Origin: Nocardia huaxiensis
GTDB lineage: Bacteria; Actinomycetota; Actinomycetes; Mycobacteriales; Mycobacteriaceae
Reading direction: 5' to 3'
Assembly (NCBI RefSeq): GCF_013744875.1
Contig: NZ_CP059399.1
Coordinates: 3,472,001 to 3,536,000 of the forward strand
Length of the DNA stretch: 64,000 nt
Under the pieces are notes generated by a model. It was not told the origin of the DNA and did not search any database. It was given only the letters and a program-made list of their open reading frames with translations. The translations under genes and the position numbers were made by a program. This document shows positions 19,354 through 28,394 of this stretch, piece by piece (within the stretch, counting starts at the first letter, position 1; each line of letters opens with the position of its first letter).

Positions 19354-20619
19354 TCAACGGCTCCGGTCGTCTTCGGTTCGGGCGCAGGTGTTGTCGGCTG
19401 CCGGGATCTCCGCACCCAGGACGGCCGGGACCGTCGTGGGCGGGGTGCCGAACAGTTCGTCCTCGCGGTCGCGGATCAGCCAATCCGGGGTGTTGCGAGA
19501 CGAATCGGGGTCCGTACCCGCGCGGCCGCCCGGCGGGTACGCGCCGGGCATCCACCCCACGGCGCCGGGACCGGTGCGCGGTGAAGCTGCGAAAGGCGTT
19601 GCGGGGGTTGCGGAGAGGGGTGCGGTGGGATTGCCCCTCGTGTCGTAGGGGACGGTTGTTCCGCCGGGGGAACCGGGCGACGCCGGGAGGCCGGACAGGC
19701 CCGGTGCGGTGAGCGCAGGGGAGTGGCCGCCGCCGGACGCTGCGGGATCTGTCGATGGATCGGTGGGACGGTCGGCCGCGGGGGCGACTGCCGGATCGGC
19801 GAATTCTGTTGCCGGATTGGAGTATTCCCATCCCGAATAGCCTGCTGACCCGCGCGGATCAGCGCCCGGCGAGACCCGGTCCGGCGTCCCGCCAGGGGCA
19901 TCAGCCGGTCGAATCGACTGATAATCGTTGCTTCCCGGCGGCACAGCCAGGAAATCGGTTGTGCGGGTGGCATATCCGGATCTGCCGTGCCCGGACCCGC
20001 CGGACCCCGTCGCGGACCCGGGCACGGCCGAACCTTCACCGCCGCCGGGCATCTCGATCGGGGCGAAGGCCGGGACGCCGGAACCCGCTGCGGGGTAGAA
20101 GGGGACGTAGTTGGCTTCGATGGCGGCGAGGGCCAGCTGGAATTGCTCGTCGGCCTCCGGTGCGGACGGATCGACCGGGGGCGGAACGGTTTTGCGCAGC
20201 GCTTCGGCGGCGCAGGCGGCGGATTCGATGCGCAGGCCGGTGATGTGGGCGACCTCGGTGACATCCATGGCCTGGCGGGTGAACTGGTTGGCGGCCGTCT
20301 CGGCGGCGTCGGCGATCTGGCCCGCCAAGCCCTCGGCGAGGGCGCTCTGCATGGTCATGTGCAGGCCGTTCACGGCCCCGGCGAGACTGTCGGCGATGGA
20401 GACCCAGGTGTCGGAGAGCGAGCGCATCGCCCCGGGATCCATGGCCTGCACACAGGCGTGGATGTGCGCGTGCGAGAGGCTGCCGAAGTCCTCCAGTTGC
20501 CGAATGTAATCCGGGTCGACGTCGCTGTGCGAGATGCGGATCTGTTCGCGTTCGGCGCCCAGCTGGATGCGGCGCGCGCTGCGGCGCAGAACCTCCGGCC
20601 CATCCGGTCTCGGACCCAT
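19354..20619 (-). CDS. PPE/ESX-substrate-like protein with Pro/Gly/Ser-rich tail
   Basis: A 421-residue protein. Residues of about 25-165 are helical and Ala-rich, with a WxxI turn (DTWVSIADSLAGAVNGL) like the W-x-G / PPE helical-hairpin proteins exported by ESX (type VII) systems. From about residue 170 to 380 it is a low-complexity Pro/Gly/Ser/Thr region with repeated PGG, TDP and PATP motifs. The C terminus returns to order as PDWLIRDREDELFGTPPTTVPAVLGA, which resembles a tail found on nocardial PPE-like proteins. There is no Sec signal. It is divergent from the kinase gene (211 bases apart). No ESX secretion genes lie in the window, so the assignment rests on the fold pattern alone. Confidence 0.55.
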   Translation of the reverse strand: MGPRPDGPEVLRRSARRIQLGAEREQIRISHSDVDPDYIRQLEDFGSLSHAHIHACVQAMDPGAMRSLSDTWVSIADSLAGAVNGLHMTMQSALAEGLAGQIADAAETAANQFTRQAMDVTEVAHITGLRIESAACAAEALRKTVPPPVDPSAPEADEQFQLALAAIEANYVPFYPAAGSGVPAFAPIEMPGGGEGSAVPGSATGSGGSGHGRSGYATRTTDFLAVPPGSNDYQSIRPADAPGGTPDRVSPGADPRGSAGYSGWEYSNPATEFADPAVAPAADRPTDPSTDPAASGGGHSPALTAPGLSGLPASPGSPGGTTVPYDTRGNPTAPLSATPATPFAASPRTGPGAVGWMPGAYPPGGRAGTDPDSSRNTPDWLIRDREDELFGTPPTTVPAVLGAEIPAADNTCARTEDDRSR

Positions 20620-20830
20620 CAGCGCCTCCCGTCGTCGCGATCCTCTAGTGCTCGGACGCGGGCGGCAGCCGTGCGGTTCCGTCGCGCCCGGGTCGGGAGT
20701 TATTCGCAGACGCGGGGTTCACGGACGTGCTCGGAGACTGTGGACCTGCCGGGCGCCGGTGCGGCGTTCGCAGGTCAGTGGCTTGCCACGGGGTTGCAGT
20801 AGGGTGGTCCGCGAGCGTGGAGGTGGGAGA

Positions 20831-22858
20831 GTGGGGCATATGCTGGCGCAGGGTCAGTTGTTCGCCGGCTATCGAATCGAGCGGTTGCTCGGGGCGGGTG
20901 GAATGGGGGAGGTGTATCTCGCGCACGATCGGGATCTGCCTCGGATGATCGCCCTCAAGGTGCTCGGGCGGGGCGTCTCGGACGACGAGAACGTGCGCAG
21001 CCGGTTCCTGCGCGAGGCGGATACCGTTGCGCGGCTCGCGCATCCGAATATCGTCGCGGTGTACGCGCGCGGCGAGGAGCACGGGCAGCTGTGGATGGCC
21101 ATGCAGTACATCGACGGCACCGATCTCGCGCATGTGCTGCAGAGCGGCCCGCTCGCCCCGCAGCGGGCGGTGCACATCATCACCGAGGTCGCCAAGGCGC
21201 TCGATCACGCGCACGCCACCTCGGTCCTGCACCGGGATGTGAAGCCCGCGAACATCCTGCTCACACACGGAGCCTCGGAGCAGGTCTTCCTGGCCGACTT
21301 CGGCATCGCGAAGGTGCTCGACCAGGTCGGTGAGGCGACCCGCACGGGTCAGCTCTACGCGAGCCTGCGCTACGCCGCGCCCGAACAATTCGACGCGGGC
21401 GCACCCGTCGACGCGCGCACGGATGTGTACGCCCTCGGCGGCACCCTGCTGCACCTGCTCACCGGAGCCCCGCCCTACCCGGGCGACACCGCCGGCCAAC
21501 TGCTGCACGGCCACCTGAATCTGCCTGTGCCGCAACCAACGCTGCTGCGCCCGGCGCTCCCGGCCGGGTTCGACGCGGTCATTGCCGGAGCCCTCGCCAA
21601 ACATCCGGAGCACCGCTTCGGCAGCTGCGGCGAACTCGCGGCAGCGGCTCGGCAAGCCCTCGCGGGCCTGCCGGTGCACGCGCCCGCGGCGGCGGGCCAG
21701 GGTCCGGCGGCCGACCGGACCATGGCGGGCGTCGCCGCGAGCTCGCCCGCCGCGGCGGGCTCCCCGGGCACGGCGGCCACCGTGGCCACCCTCGGCGCGG
21801 ACGCCCCGACCGAGCAGTTCGGATCCACGAGCCCTCCTGCGCGGCAAGAACATCCGTCCGGCTCGGGCACCGGCCTGCGTCCGCGACCCGGCGGGCCCGC
21901 GGACGCCGGTGCGAAGCGCCGCCCCGGTTTCCTCGGCTGGACAGCCCTCGTTCTCGGCTGGCTCCTGCTGCTGACCGGTGCGACAGGCATTGTGCTGCAC
22001 TACGTTTCCTGGTCGAACTACTGGATCGGCCTGGTGGCGGCGTTCGCGTCGTACTTCATGGTGGGCGCGTTCGTGGCGCTGGTGCTGTTCCTGATCGGGC
22101 GGCAGTGGCGCAGTGCGGCCACGGCGCTGGTGGCGTCGGGGGTCGTGCTGTGGTCGCAGCTGCCCATGCTCTGGCCGGACGGCACTGCCCCGCCGGGCGT
22201 GGATGTGACCGTGATGCAGTCGAATCTGCTGTTCGGCGGCGCCGATGTGGCCACGGTGGCGCACACGGTGCGCGACGACAAGGTCGACGTGCTGACCCTG
22301 GAGGAGCTCACGCAGCAGGCGCTGGACGGCCTGCTGGCGGCGGGCATCACCAGCGAATTGCCGTACTACCACGTGGAACCCGCGGCCGGCGGCCAGGGTT
22401 CGGGCATCTTCAGCCGCTACCCGCTGCAGGACGGCGTGAAGATCGACGGCTTCCTCCTGCACAACCTGCGCGCCACCATGATTCACCCGCAGCTGGGCCC
22501 CGTCACGGTCTTCCAGTTCCATCCGGTCCCGCCGCTCGGGAACCCCGGCACCTGGCAGCGCGAGTTGCAGCGCGTCCGCGATGTGCTCGACCAGCAGCCC
22601 GGAAAGGTCGTCGTGGGCGGCGATTTCAATGCCACCTTCGATCACGCCGACTACCGAAATCTGCTGCGCGGCCGCTACGCCGATGCGGGCGAACTGGTCG
22701 GCATCGGCGCGCTGCCCACCTGGCCCGAGGACAAGCCGGGCGGTCCGTACATCGGCATCGACAAGGTTCTCGTCGCCGGCGGCCACGCCACCGAAGTCCG
22801 CTCGCTCACCATCCCCGGTTCCGATCATCGGGCCGTTGTTGCGCGACTTCGCCTTTGA
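20831..22858 (+). CDS. Transmembrane Ser/Thr protein kinase fused to an endonuclease/exonuclease/phosphatase (EEP) domain
   Basis: A 675-residue chimera in one uninterrupted frame. Residues of about 14-275 are a PknB-type kinase: glycine loop GAGGMGEVY, Lys43, Glu62, HRDVKPAN (134-141), DFG (156-158), an activation loop and APE (183-185). A Pro/Ala/Gly-rich juxtamembrane linker runs to about 360. Three hydrophobic helices (about 366-445) follow, then an extracytoplasmic EEP domain (about 456-675) with QSNLLFGG, the metal-site Glu pair 491-492, GDFNAT (597-602), IDKVLV and GSDHRAV. Three helices plus EEP is the architecture of VanJ-like membrane phosphatases. The start could be GTG 20831 (GGAGG seven bases before) or ATG 20840. 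The kinase would face the cytoplasm and the EEP domain the envelope. The substrates of both halves are unknown. Confidence 0.88.
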   Translation: MGHMLAQGQLFAGYRIERLLGAGGMGEVYLAHDRDLPRMIALKVLGRGVSDDENVRSRFLREADTVARLAHPNIVAVYARGEEHGQLWMAMQYIDGTDLAHVLQSGPLAPQRAVHIITEVAKALDHAHATSVLHRDVKPANILLTHGASEQVFLADFGIAKVLDQVGEATRTGQLYASLRYAAPEQFDAGAPVDARTDVYALGGTLLHLLTGAPPYPGDTAGQLLHGHLNLPVPQPTLLRPALPAGFDAVIAGALAKHPEHRFGSCGELAAAARQALAGLPVHAPAAAGQGPAADRTMAGVAASSPAAAGSPGTAATVATLGADAPTEQFGSTSPPARQEHPSGSGTGLRPRPGGPADAGAKRRPGFLGWTALVLGWLLLLTGATGIVLHYVSWSNYWIGLVAAFASYFMVGAFVALVLFLIGRQWRSAATALVASGVVLWSQLPMLWPDGTAPPGVDVTVMQSNLLFGGADVATVAHTVRDDKVDVLTLEELTQQALDGLLAAGITSELPYYHVEPAAGGQGSGIFSRYPLQDGVKIDGFLLHNLRATMIHPQLGPVTVFQFHPVPPLGNPGTWQRELQRVRDVLDQQPGKVVVGGDFNATFDHADYRNLLRGRYADAGELVGIGALPTWPEDKPGGPYIGIDKVLVAGGHATEVRSLTIPGSDHRAVVARLRL

Positions 22859-22947
22859 GCGATAGCAAAGGTGGATACTCGGTAGACACGGCACGGTGAA
22901 TTCGCCGTCGCCGATGGCGGTCTCGGACCGGCACTCGGGAGGGCGAG

Positions 22948-24390
22948 ATGCGGAATTCGCGACTGTGGGCCGGCGTCGCCGCCGTGGTCCTGGTCGCCGG
23001 GGTGGCGCTCACCGGTTGCGGTGTGGTGAAAGGCCCCGGCTCCCAGACGGTTTCGAATCGAGTGGACGATCCGTTCGAGATCGAGGGCATGGCCTCGGCC
23101 ACCGGGCCCAACGGCCCCCGCGAAGGCGTCCCCGACGCGGAACTGCCCGTCCAGGGCGGTGACGGCGGCGCCATGGACCAGCTGGTCGTCAACGCCCTCG
23201 CCGACCTGCAGGAGTTCTGGACCGGCGAGTATCCCCGCAATTTTCCCGGCAGCTTCACCCCGCCCAGCCTTTTCGTCTCATGGGATGCGACCGCACCCCG
23301 CAGCCAGGCCGTGGAGTTCTGCCGGGAAACCACTTTCGAACTGGTGAACGCCGCGTACTGCGGCCTGGACGAATCCATCGGCTGGGATCGCGGCGTGCTG
23401 CTGCCCGAACTACAGCAGAAGTTCGGCGCCATCGCGGTGGTGATGGTCATGGCCCACGAGTACGGGCACGCGCTGCAGACCCAGGCCCGGCTCAATGGGG
23501 CGCTCACCCCGAACGTCGTGGTGGAACAGCAGGCCGACTGTTTCGAAGGAGTGTTCCTGCGCCATGTGGCGGAAGGGGATTCGCGGCACTTCACCGTCAA
23601 CACCACCGACGGTTTGAACAGCGTGCTGGGCGCCACCATCGCCGTGCGCGACAAGGTGGCGGGGGAGTCGGCGGACGAGCACGGCACCGCGTTCGAACGC
23701 GTGACGGCCGTGCAGATCGGATACGAGGACGGCGCCCAGGCGTGCGCCGAGATCACCCGCGCGGAGCTGGAGGAGCGGCGCGGGACGCTGCCCACCAGCT
23801 ACCGGCTCGGCCTGGACGACCGGCAGCTGACCGTCAACCGGCAGACCCTCGATCAGGTCGCGGGCACGCTCACCGCCACCTATCCGGTGCGCAAGACCCC
23901 CACCTTCGACTATTCGGGCGTCACTCGCGGCTGCCCGGATGTCACCACGACACAACCGGTTTCGTACTGCCCCGCGGACAATACGGTCGGCACCGACGTG
24001 CAGTCGCTGGCCCGGCTGGCGCGCGGCGGCGACGAGGACGAACTGCTGTCGTCCATGGTGGCCGGGGACTACAGCGGCTTCGTGCTGTTCGTGTCGCGGT
24101 ACATGCTCGCGGTGCAGGAGGATCGGCAGCTGTCGCTCACCGGCGCGGAGACCGCCGGATTGCGCGCCGCCTGCCTGGCCGGCGCCTACAGCACCAAGCT
24201 CAGCGTCGGCGTCAACGAAATCTCGTTGTCCTCCGACGATCTCGACGAAGCCGTCTCCGGGCTGCTCGCCGATGGGCTGGCCGCCGCCGACGTCAACGGT
24301 GAGGTGGTGGCCAGCGGCTTCGTGCGCCTGGAAGCCTTCCGCACCGGCGTCCTGGACGGTGATTCGGCCTGCTACAGCACCTATCGCTAG
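22948..24390 (+). CDS. Neutral zinc metallopeptidase lipoprotein
   Basis: A 480-residue lipoprotein. The signal peptide ends in the lipobox ALTGC at about residue 25. The metalloprotease core carries MAHEYGHALQTQ (zinc ligands His170 and His174, catalytic Glu171) and, about 25 residues later, EQQADCFEGVF, whose aspartate or glutamate is the likely third ligand, as in the YpfJ-type neutral zinc metallopeptidase family. Cysteine pairs (EFCRE/YCGLD; RGCPD/SYCPAD) suggest disulfides, consistent with an extracytoplasmic place. Its TAG overlaps the convergent lipase stop through a shared CTAG. It follows the kinase-EEP gene by 89 bases and could be co-transcribed. Confidence 0.85.
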   Translation: MRNSRLWAGVAAVVLVAGVALTGCGVVKGPGSQTVSNRVDDPFEIEGMASATGPNGPREGVPDAELPVQGGDGGAMDQLVVNALADLQEFWTGEYPRNFPGSFTPPSLFVSWDATAPRSQAVEFCRETTFELVNAAYCGLDESIGWDRGVLLPELQQKFGAIAVVMVMAHEYGHALQTQARLNGALTPNVVVEQQADCFEGVFLRHVAEGDSRHFTVNTTDGLNSVLGATIAVRDKVAGESADEHGTAFERVTAVQIGYEDGAQACAEITRAELEERRGTLPTSYRLGLDDRQLTVNRQTLDQVAGTLTATYPVRKTPTFDYSGVTRGCPDVTTTQPVSYCPADNTVGTDVQSLARLARGGDEDELLSSMVAGDYSGFVLFVSRYMLAVQEDRQLSLTGAETAGLRAACLAGAYSTKLSVGVNEISLSSDDLDEAVSGLLADGLAAADVNGEVVASGFVRLEAFRTGVLDGDSACYSTYR

Positions 24391-25226
24391 TTCGGCGGGA
24401 TGTGCGCCTCCAGCCAGTTCACCAGATCGGTGATCACCTTGTCCTGCTCCGGCTCGTTGAAGATCTCGTGGTAGAGCCCGTCGTAGCGGATGACCGTCTT
24501 GTCCTTCGACGCCGCCAGCTGATCGATGATGTCGGTGCCCAGCGGCGAGGCCAGCCCATCGGAGCTGCCGTGCTGCACCAGCAGTGGCACGGTCAGATTG
24601 TCCAGGTGCGACAGCACGAAATCCCCGGCGCGCAGCATCTCCAGCCCGGTGCGGGCGGGCACCCCACCGTGCCACACCAGCGGATCGGTGTCGTAGGCGT
24701 GCACCACCTGCGGATCACGGCTCACCAGCGTCGAATCCAGTTTCAGCACAGGCAGATTCGGCAAGTATTTGCCGATCAGCGGCGCGACCAGGCGCTGCAC
24801 GGCATTGCCCGCCTCGATCTTGACCGCCGGCCCCGACAACGCGATGCCGTCGACCTCCAAGGGTGCGCGGGTGGCCAGGTAGGCGGTGGTGAGCCCGCCC
24901 ATGCTGTGCCCGATGACGAAGCGCGGCAGCCCGGGATGTTTCTCGGCGGCCAGCTTCACCATGGCCGCCACATTGTCGGCCGCGCCGTCCAGGGATTCCA
25001 CATTCGCGTTCTTGCCGGCCGAGCGCCCGTGGCCGATATGGTCCAGCGCGTACGCGGCGATCCCGGCCTCGTTCAGGCGCTTCGCCACATGCGCGTAGCG
25101 GCCGGAGTGCTCGGCGTACCCGTGCACGATCACCGCGACCGCGCGCGGCTCGGCATCCGGCAGCCAGGACTGCCAGTACACGCGGCCACCTGCGCCCTGG
25201 AATTCGCCGGTCTCGGTTCGGGTCAT
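24387..25226 (-). CDS. Monoacylglycerol lipase-like alpha/beta hydrolase
   Basis: A 279-residue serine hydrolase. VHGYAEHSGRY is the oxyanion region, the nucleophile elbow is GHSMGG near residue 100, the aspartate lies in GSSDGLASP, and the histidine in DGLYHEIFNEPE. This pattern is that of monoglyceride lipases such as M. tuberculosis Rv0183. The start at 25226 is supported by GGAGG five bases before it (plus-strand CCTCC 25231-25235); an ATG 12 codons upstream lacks such support. It is the last gene of a minus-strand run (MpaB-like, CocE-like, M20, lipase), which points to catabolism of lipids or peptides. Confidence 0.85.
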   Translation of the reverse strand: MTRTETGEFQGAGGRVYWQSWLPDAEPRAVAVIVHGYAEHSGRYAHVAKRLNEAGIAAYALDHIGHGRSAGKNANVESLDGAADNVAAMVKLAAEKHPGLPRFVIGHSMGGLTTAYLATRAPLEVDGIALSGPAVKIEAGNAVQRLVAPLIGKYLPNLPVLKLDSTLVSRDPQVVHAYDTDPLVWHGGVPARTGLEMLRAGDFVLSHLDNLTVPLLVQHGSSDGLASPLGTDIIDQLAASKDKTVIRYDGLYHEIFNEPEQDKVITDLVNWLEAHIPPN

Positions 25227-25275
25227 CGGTCCTCCGTTCGCGTGGATGCGGTGCTGCGCCATTGTCGCGCACTAC

Positions 25276-26685
25276 TCACGCAAAGCGGGCGAGACGGGCG
25301 ATGAGGAGCTTGTTGAAGGTGATCAGGCGGGCATAGTTCACACGCGAAATGCGCTCGTCGGTGCCGTGAATGCGCTCCAGATCCTGGCCGGTGAGCACGA
25401 TCGGCGCGAAATTGCAGCGCGTCACCGCGAGATCGTCGTAATGCCGGGAATCCGTCGCACCCGGCACGATGCCGACGGTCACCACGATCCCCGGCACCAC
25501 CTCCCGCGCCAGCTCCGCGACCAACTCCACCTCGGGCCCGGCCGCCGGATCCGGCGTCGGCTCCGAGGTCGCGCCCGCCAGCTCGACCACAACCTTCTTG
25601 TCCCGCACCACCTTCCGGGTGTGACGCAGCACATCCGCCACCGAATCACCGGGCAGGATACGGAAATTCACGAACGCCTCGGCCCGCTGCGGCAGCACAT
25701 TGGGTTTCACCCCGCCGTGAATCATGGTGGGGGCGGTAGTGGTTCGCACCAGCGCCTCGGTCTGCGGGCGCAACGCCAGGATGCGCGCGATGGCGGGTCC
25801 GGCCACCCCGGTCCAGCCCAGCAGCGTCCGGCGCGGCTCCGACATGACCTCCCGCAGCCGGGTCACCATCTCCAGGGTGACCGGCGTCAACCGCAGCGGG
25901 AACGGATGATCCTGCACCCGCGCCACCGCCCGCGCCAGCCGCCCCACCGCGGTCTGCCTGCCCGGCATGGACGAATGCCCGCCCACATCCACCACCGACA
26001 GTCGGACCGTGGCAAAACCCTTCTCGCCCACCATGATCGTGGCGACGGGCCGGTCCACGCCGTCGGCCACCCTGGTGGTGATCACACCACCCTCGTCGAG
26101 CAGCAGGTCCGCCCGCACCCCGAGCTCGCGCAGCCGCCCGGCCATGCGCGTCGCGCCCGCTTCGCCGAACACCTCCTCGTCGTGACCGAAAGCCAGATAG
26201 ATGGTGCGCTGCGGCCGAACCCCTTCCGCCAGCGCCGATTCCACCGCCTCGAGAATGGCCAGCACCCGGCTCTTGTCGTCGATGGCCCCACGGCCCCAGA
26301 TGAAGTCGCCGTCCACCGCGCCCGCGAAAGGCGGATGCGTCCAGCCCTTCTCATCGTCCACGGGTACAACGTCCATGTGCGCCAATAGGATCGCGGCGGC
26401 GGACGTGCGCGCGCCCGCAGCAGCCGCCACGGTTCCTGACCCCGTGTCGTGTTCCGCCGCCGTGCCGTTCCACCGATACAGGCGGCTGTGACCGAAGGTC
26501 TCCCACTCCAGATGCCGGTGCACCAGCGGGAACGCCTGCTCCAGATGCGCTGCCAGCCGGTCGAATTCGGCGAGATTCGTCTCCGCCGGATCCTCCCGAG
26601 AAATGGTCGCGCAGCGCAGGGCGGCGGCCAGGCGTTCGGCGGTGGCGTCGTCCACGCCGGTGGATGCGGGTGCGATTCGGGTCAT
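25276..26685 (-). CDS. M20 family metallopeptidase (carboxypeptidase S / PM20D1-like)
   Basis: A 469-residue di-zinc hydrolase. Metal-site motifs are LLAHMDVVPVDDEKGWTHPPF (His-x-Asp near residues 102-104), WGRGAIDDKS, the general-base pair GHDEEVFG, a later DEGG, and a C-terminal HGTDERI histidine. The dimerisation insert begins at GFATVRLSVVDVGGHSSMPG. There is no signal peptide. M20 enzymes of this type cleave dipeptides or N-acyl amino acids. Its ATG overlaps the stop of the CocE-like gene by four bases (26682-26685), so translation is probably coupled. Confidence 0.9.
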   Translation of the reverse strand: MTRIAPASTGVDDATAERLAAALRCATISREDPAETNLAEFDRLAAHLEQAFPLVHRHLEWETFGHSRLYRWNGTAAEHDTGSGTVAAAAGARTSAAAILLAHMDVVPVDDEKGWTHPPFAGAVDGDFIWGRGAIDDKSRVLAILEAVESALAEGVRPQRTIYLAFGHDEEVFGEAGATRMAGRLRELGVRADLLLDEGGVITTRVADGVDRPVATIMVGEKGFATVRLSVVDVGGHSSMPGRQTAVGRLARAVARVQDHPFPLRLTPVTLEMVTRLREVMSEPRRTLLGWTGVAGPAIARILALRPQTEALVRTTTAPTMIHGGVKPNVLPQRAEAFVNFRILPGDSVADVLRHTRKVVRDKKVVVELAGATSEPTPDPAAGPEVELVAELAREVVPGIVVTVGIVPGATDSRHYDDLAVTRCNFAPIVLTGQDLERIHGTDERISRVNYARLITFNKLLIARLARFA

Positions 26686-28343
26686 CGGTCACCTGTCCGG
26701 GTAGGGAAGTCGACGGTCACCCTCGCATTGTTCAGCAGATCGGGGGAGAGGGTGAGGCTCTTCTCGGCGCGCCACTTGCTGATGCCGTCGCTCAGACCGC
26801 CCTGCACGTCCGCGACGCGCGCGCCGGTGAGCAGCGGCAGGCGGATCTGCGCCGCGTTCACCTTCACCTGGGCCAGGGCCGGAGCGTGCGCCCACAGGTC
26901 GTCCACCACATCGGTGATGCGGATGCCGATGCGGTGCCCGGCCTGGATCGGCCAGTCCTGCGCCAGCAGCCGCACCTGCGTGGTCGCCGAAACCGGCGCG
27001 ATGCCGCGCGTGATGACCGTGCCCACCCCGCCGGGCGCGATGTCGTAGACCTCCACCGCGACCGTCGCCTGCGCCGGACCGTCGAGGGTCAGTGTGGCGC
27101 TCGGCGCGCCCGCCAGATGCTGATCCTGTTCCAGCGGCTGGCTGATCGACCAGATCTCCCGATCCGCGCCCGGAATCAGGCCGCGATCGGTGTAGACGCC
27201 GGTGTTCAGGTTCATCGCCACCGCCCGGCTGTCGGCCGGCGGCCACGCCTGCTCGCCGCGCCACTGCCCGTCGAACTGGCCGACCGTGATGCGCGGTCCC
27301 GGCACGGTCACATCCTTGCCCGCCACATGCCGGTCGAAGAAGGCAAGCAGTTCGACATCGAATTGCGGTGTGCCGCACTTGGTCGTGCAGGTGCGATGCC
27401 CCCACTGCCCGAACCAGGCCCGATGCTCGCCCGCGCCCAGTCCGTTCCACAGGTCGAACACCCGGTCCGGCCGCGTGTTGTTGTCGATGAACCCCTGGCC
27501 GAGGAACAGCGGAATCGTATTGCCGCGCAACCGGTCGGCCAGGTTGCGGTCCTGCCAGTACGCCGCCGTGCCGTCATGATCGGTGGTGTCGGCCAGATAC
27601 CGCTGATAGCAGGCGAGGTCGATATTCAGCGCGTTCATCCGGTATTCGCCGGAATCCTCCCAGTGCCCCGGCGTCGACGCGATCAGCAGATGCTCCAGCC
27701 CCGCCGAATCACCCGGCCGCACACCGGATTCCGTCACCGGCTTGCCGGAGAACTTCCACGAGACGCCCTGCATGTACAGGTACGCGTAGGGATCGGCCAC
27801 CGGCTCGAACGAGGCCACCGCCGCCAGCCCGGCCGGTTGCTCCAGCAGGCCCATCAGCCCGGTCCAGCCCTCGTACGAGACGCCCACCAGACCGACCTTG
27901 CCGGTCGACCACGACTGTCCCGCAGCCCATTCCACGGCCGCCTTCACATCCGCGCGTTCCCCCGGACCGCCGAAATCCGGGCAGCCGTTGGAGCCGCCGA
28001 AGCCGCGCAGATCCACGATCACATAGGTGTATCCGGCGGCCAGGAACAGATCGATCTGCAGATTCTCGGTGGACGGCCCGCCCTTCGGCGTCGGCTGGCT
28101 CAGGTACGCCAGATGCGCGCGGTACGGGCTCACCGTCATGATGACCGGCGTCTTCACATCGTCGGCGAGCCCGGCCGGCCGCAGCACATCCGCGTGCAGC
28201 CGCAGCCCGTCCGCGGTGGTGATGTACTCCTGCCGCCACTGGAACGACGCCTCGGCCGCCGCCTGCCCCGGCACGACCACCGCACCCACCACCAGCAGCA
28301 CCCCGATCAGGGCACGCCACAACACCATCCGCATGAACACCAT
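26682..28343 (-). CDS. Secreted CocE/NonD family hydrolase (X-Pro dipeptidyl-peptidase-like)
   Basis: A 553-residue exported serine hydrolase. The signal peptide (residues 1 to about 30) ends at GQAAAEA. The hydrolase domain has DLRGFGGSNGCPDFGG and the nucleophile VGVSYEGW near residue 160, a lid region, then the C-terminal jelly-roll domain of X-Pro peptidases/CocE (from about residue 360, with the AGHRIGIRITD strand). Members cleave X-Pro dipeptides, cocaine-like esters or acyl groups; the native substrate is unknown. The start was taken at 28343, with in-frame Met codons at 28334 and 28328 also possible. Confidence 0.85.
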   Translation of the reverse strand: MVFMRMVLWRALIGVLLVVGAVVVPGQAAAEASFQWRQEYITTADGLRLHADVLRPAGLADDVKTPVIMTVSPYRAHLAYLSQPTPKGGPSTENLQIDLFLAAGYTYVIVDLRGFGGSNGCPDFGGPGERADVKAAVEWAAGQSWSTGKVGLVGVSYEGWTGLMGLLEQPAGLAAVASFEPVADPYAYLYMQGVSWKFSGKPVTESGVRPGDSAGLEHLLIASTPGHWEDSGEYRMNALNIDLACYQRYLADTTDHDGTAAYWQDRNLADRLRGNTIPLFLGQGFIDNNTRPDRVFDLWNGLGAGEHRAWFGQWGHRTCTTKCGTPQFDVELLAFFDRHVAGKDVTVPGPRITVGQFDGQWRGEQAWPPADSRAVAMNLNTGVYTDRGLIPGADREIWSISQPLEQDQHLAGAPSATLTLDGPAQATVAVEVYDIAPGGVGTVITRGIAPVSATTQVRLLAQDWPIQAGHRIGIRITDVVDDLWAHAPALAQVKVNAAQIRLPLLTGARVADVQGGLSDGISKWRAEKSLTLSPDLLNNARVTVDFPTRTGDR

Positions 28344-28394
28344 ATTGACCTTGGTGTGCCCCGGGGCCGTGGGCCAGCCCCAGGAACCGGGGGT

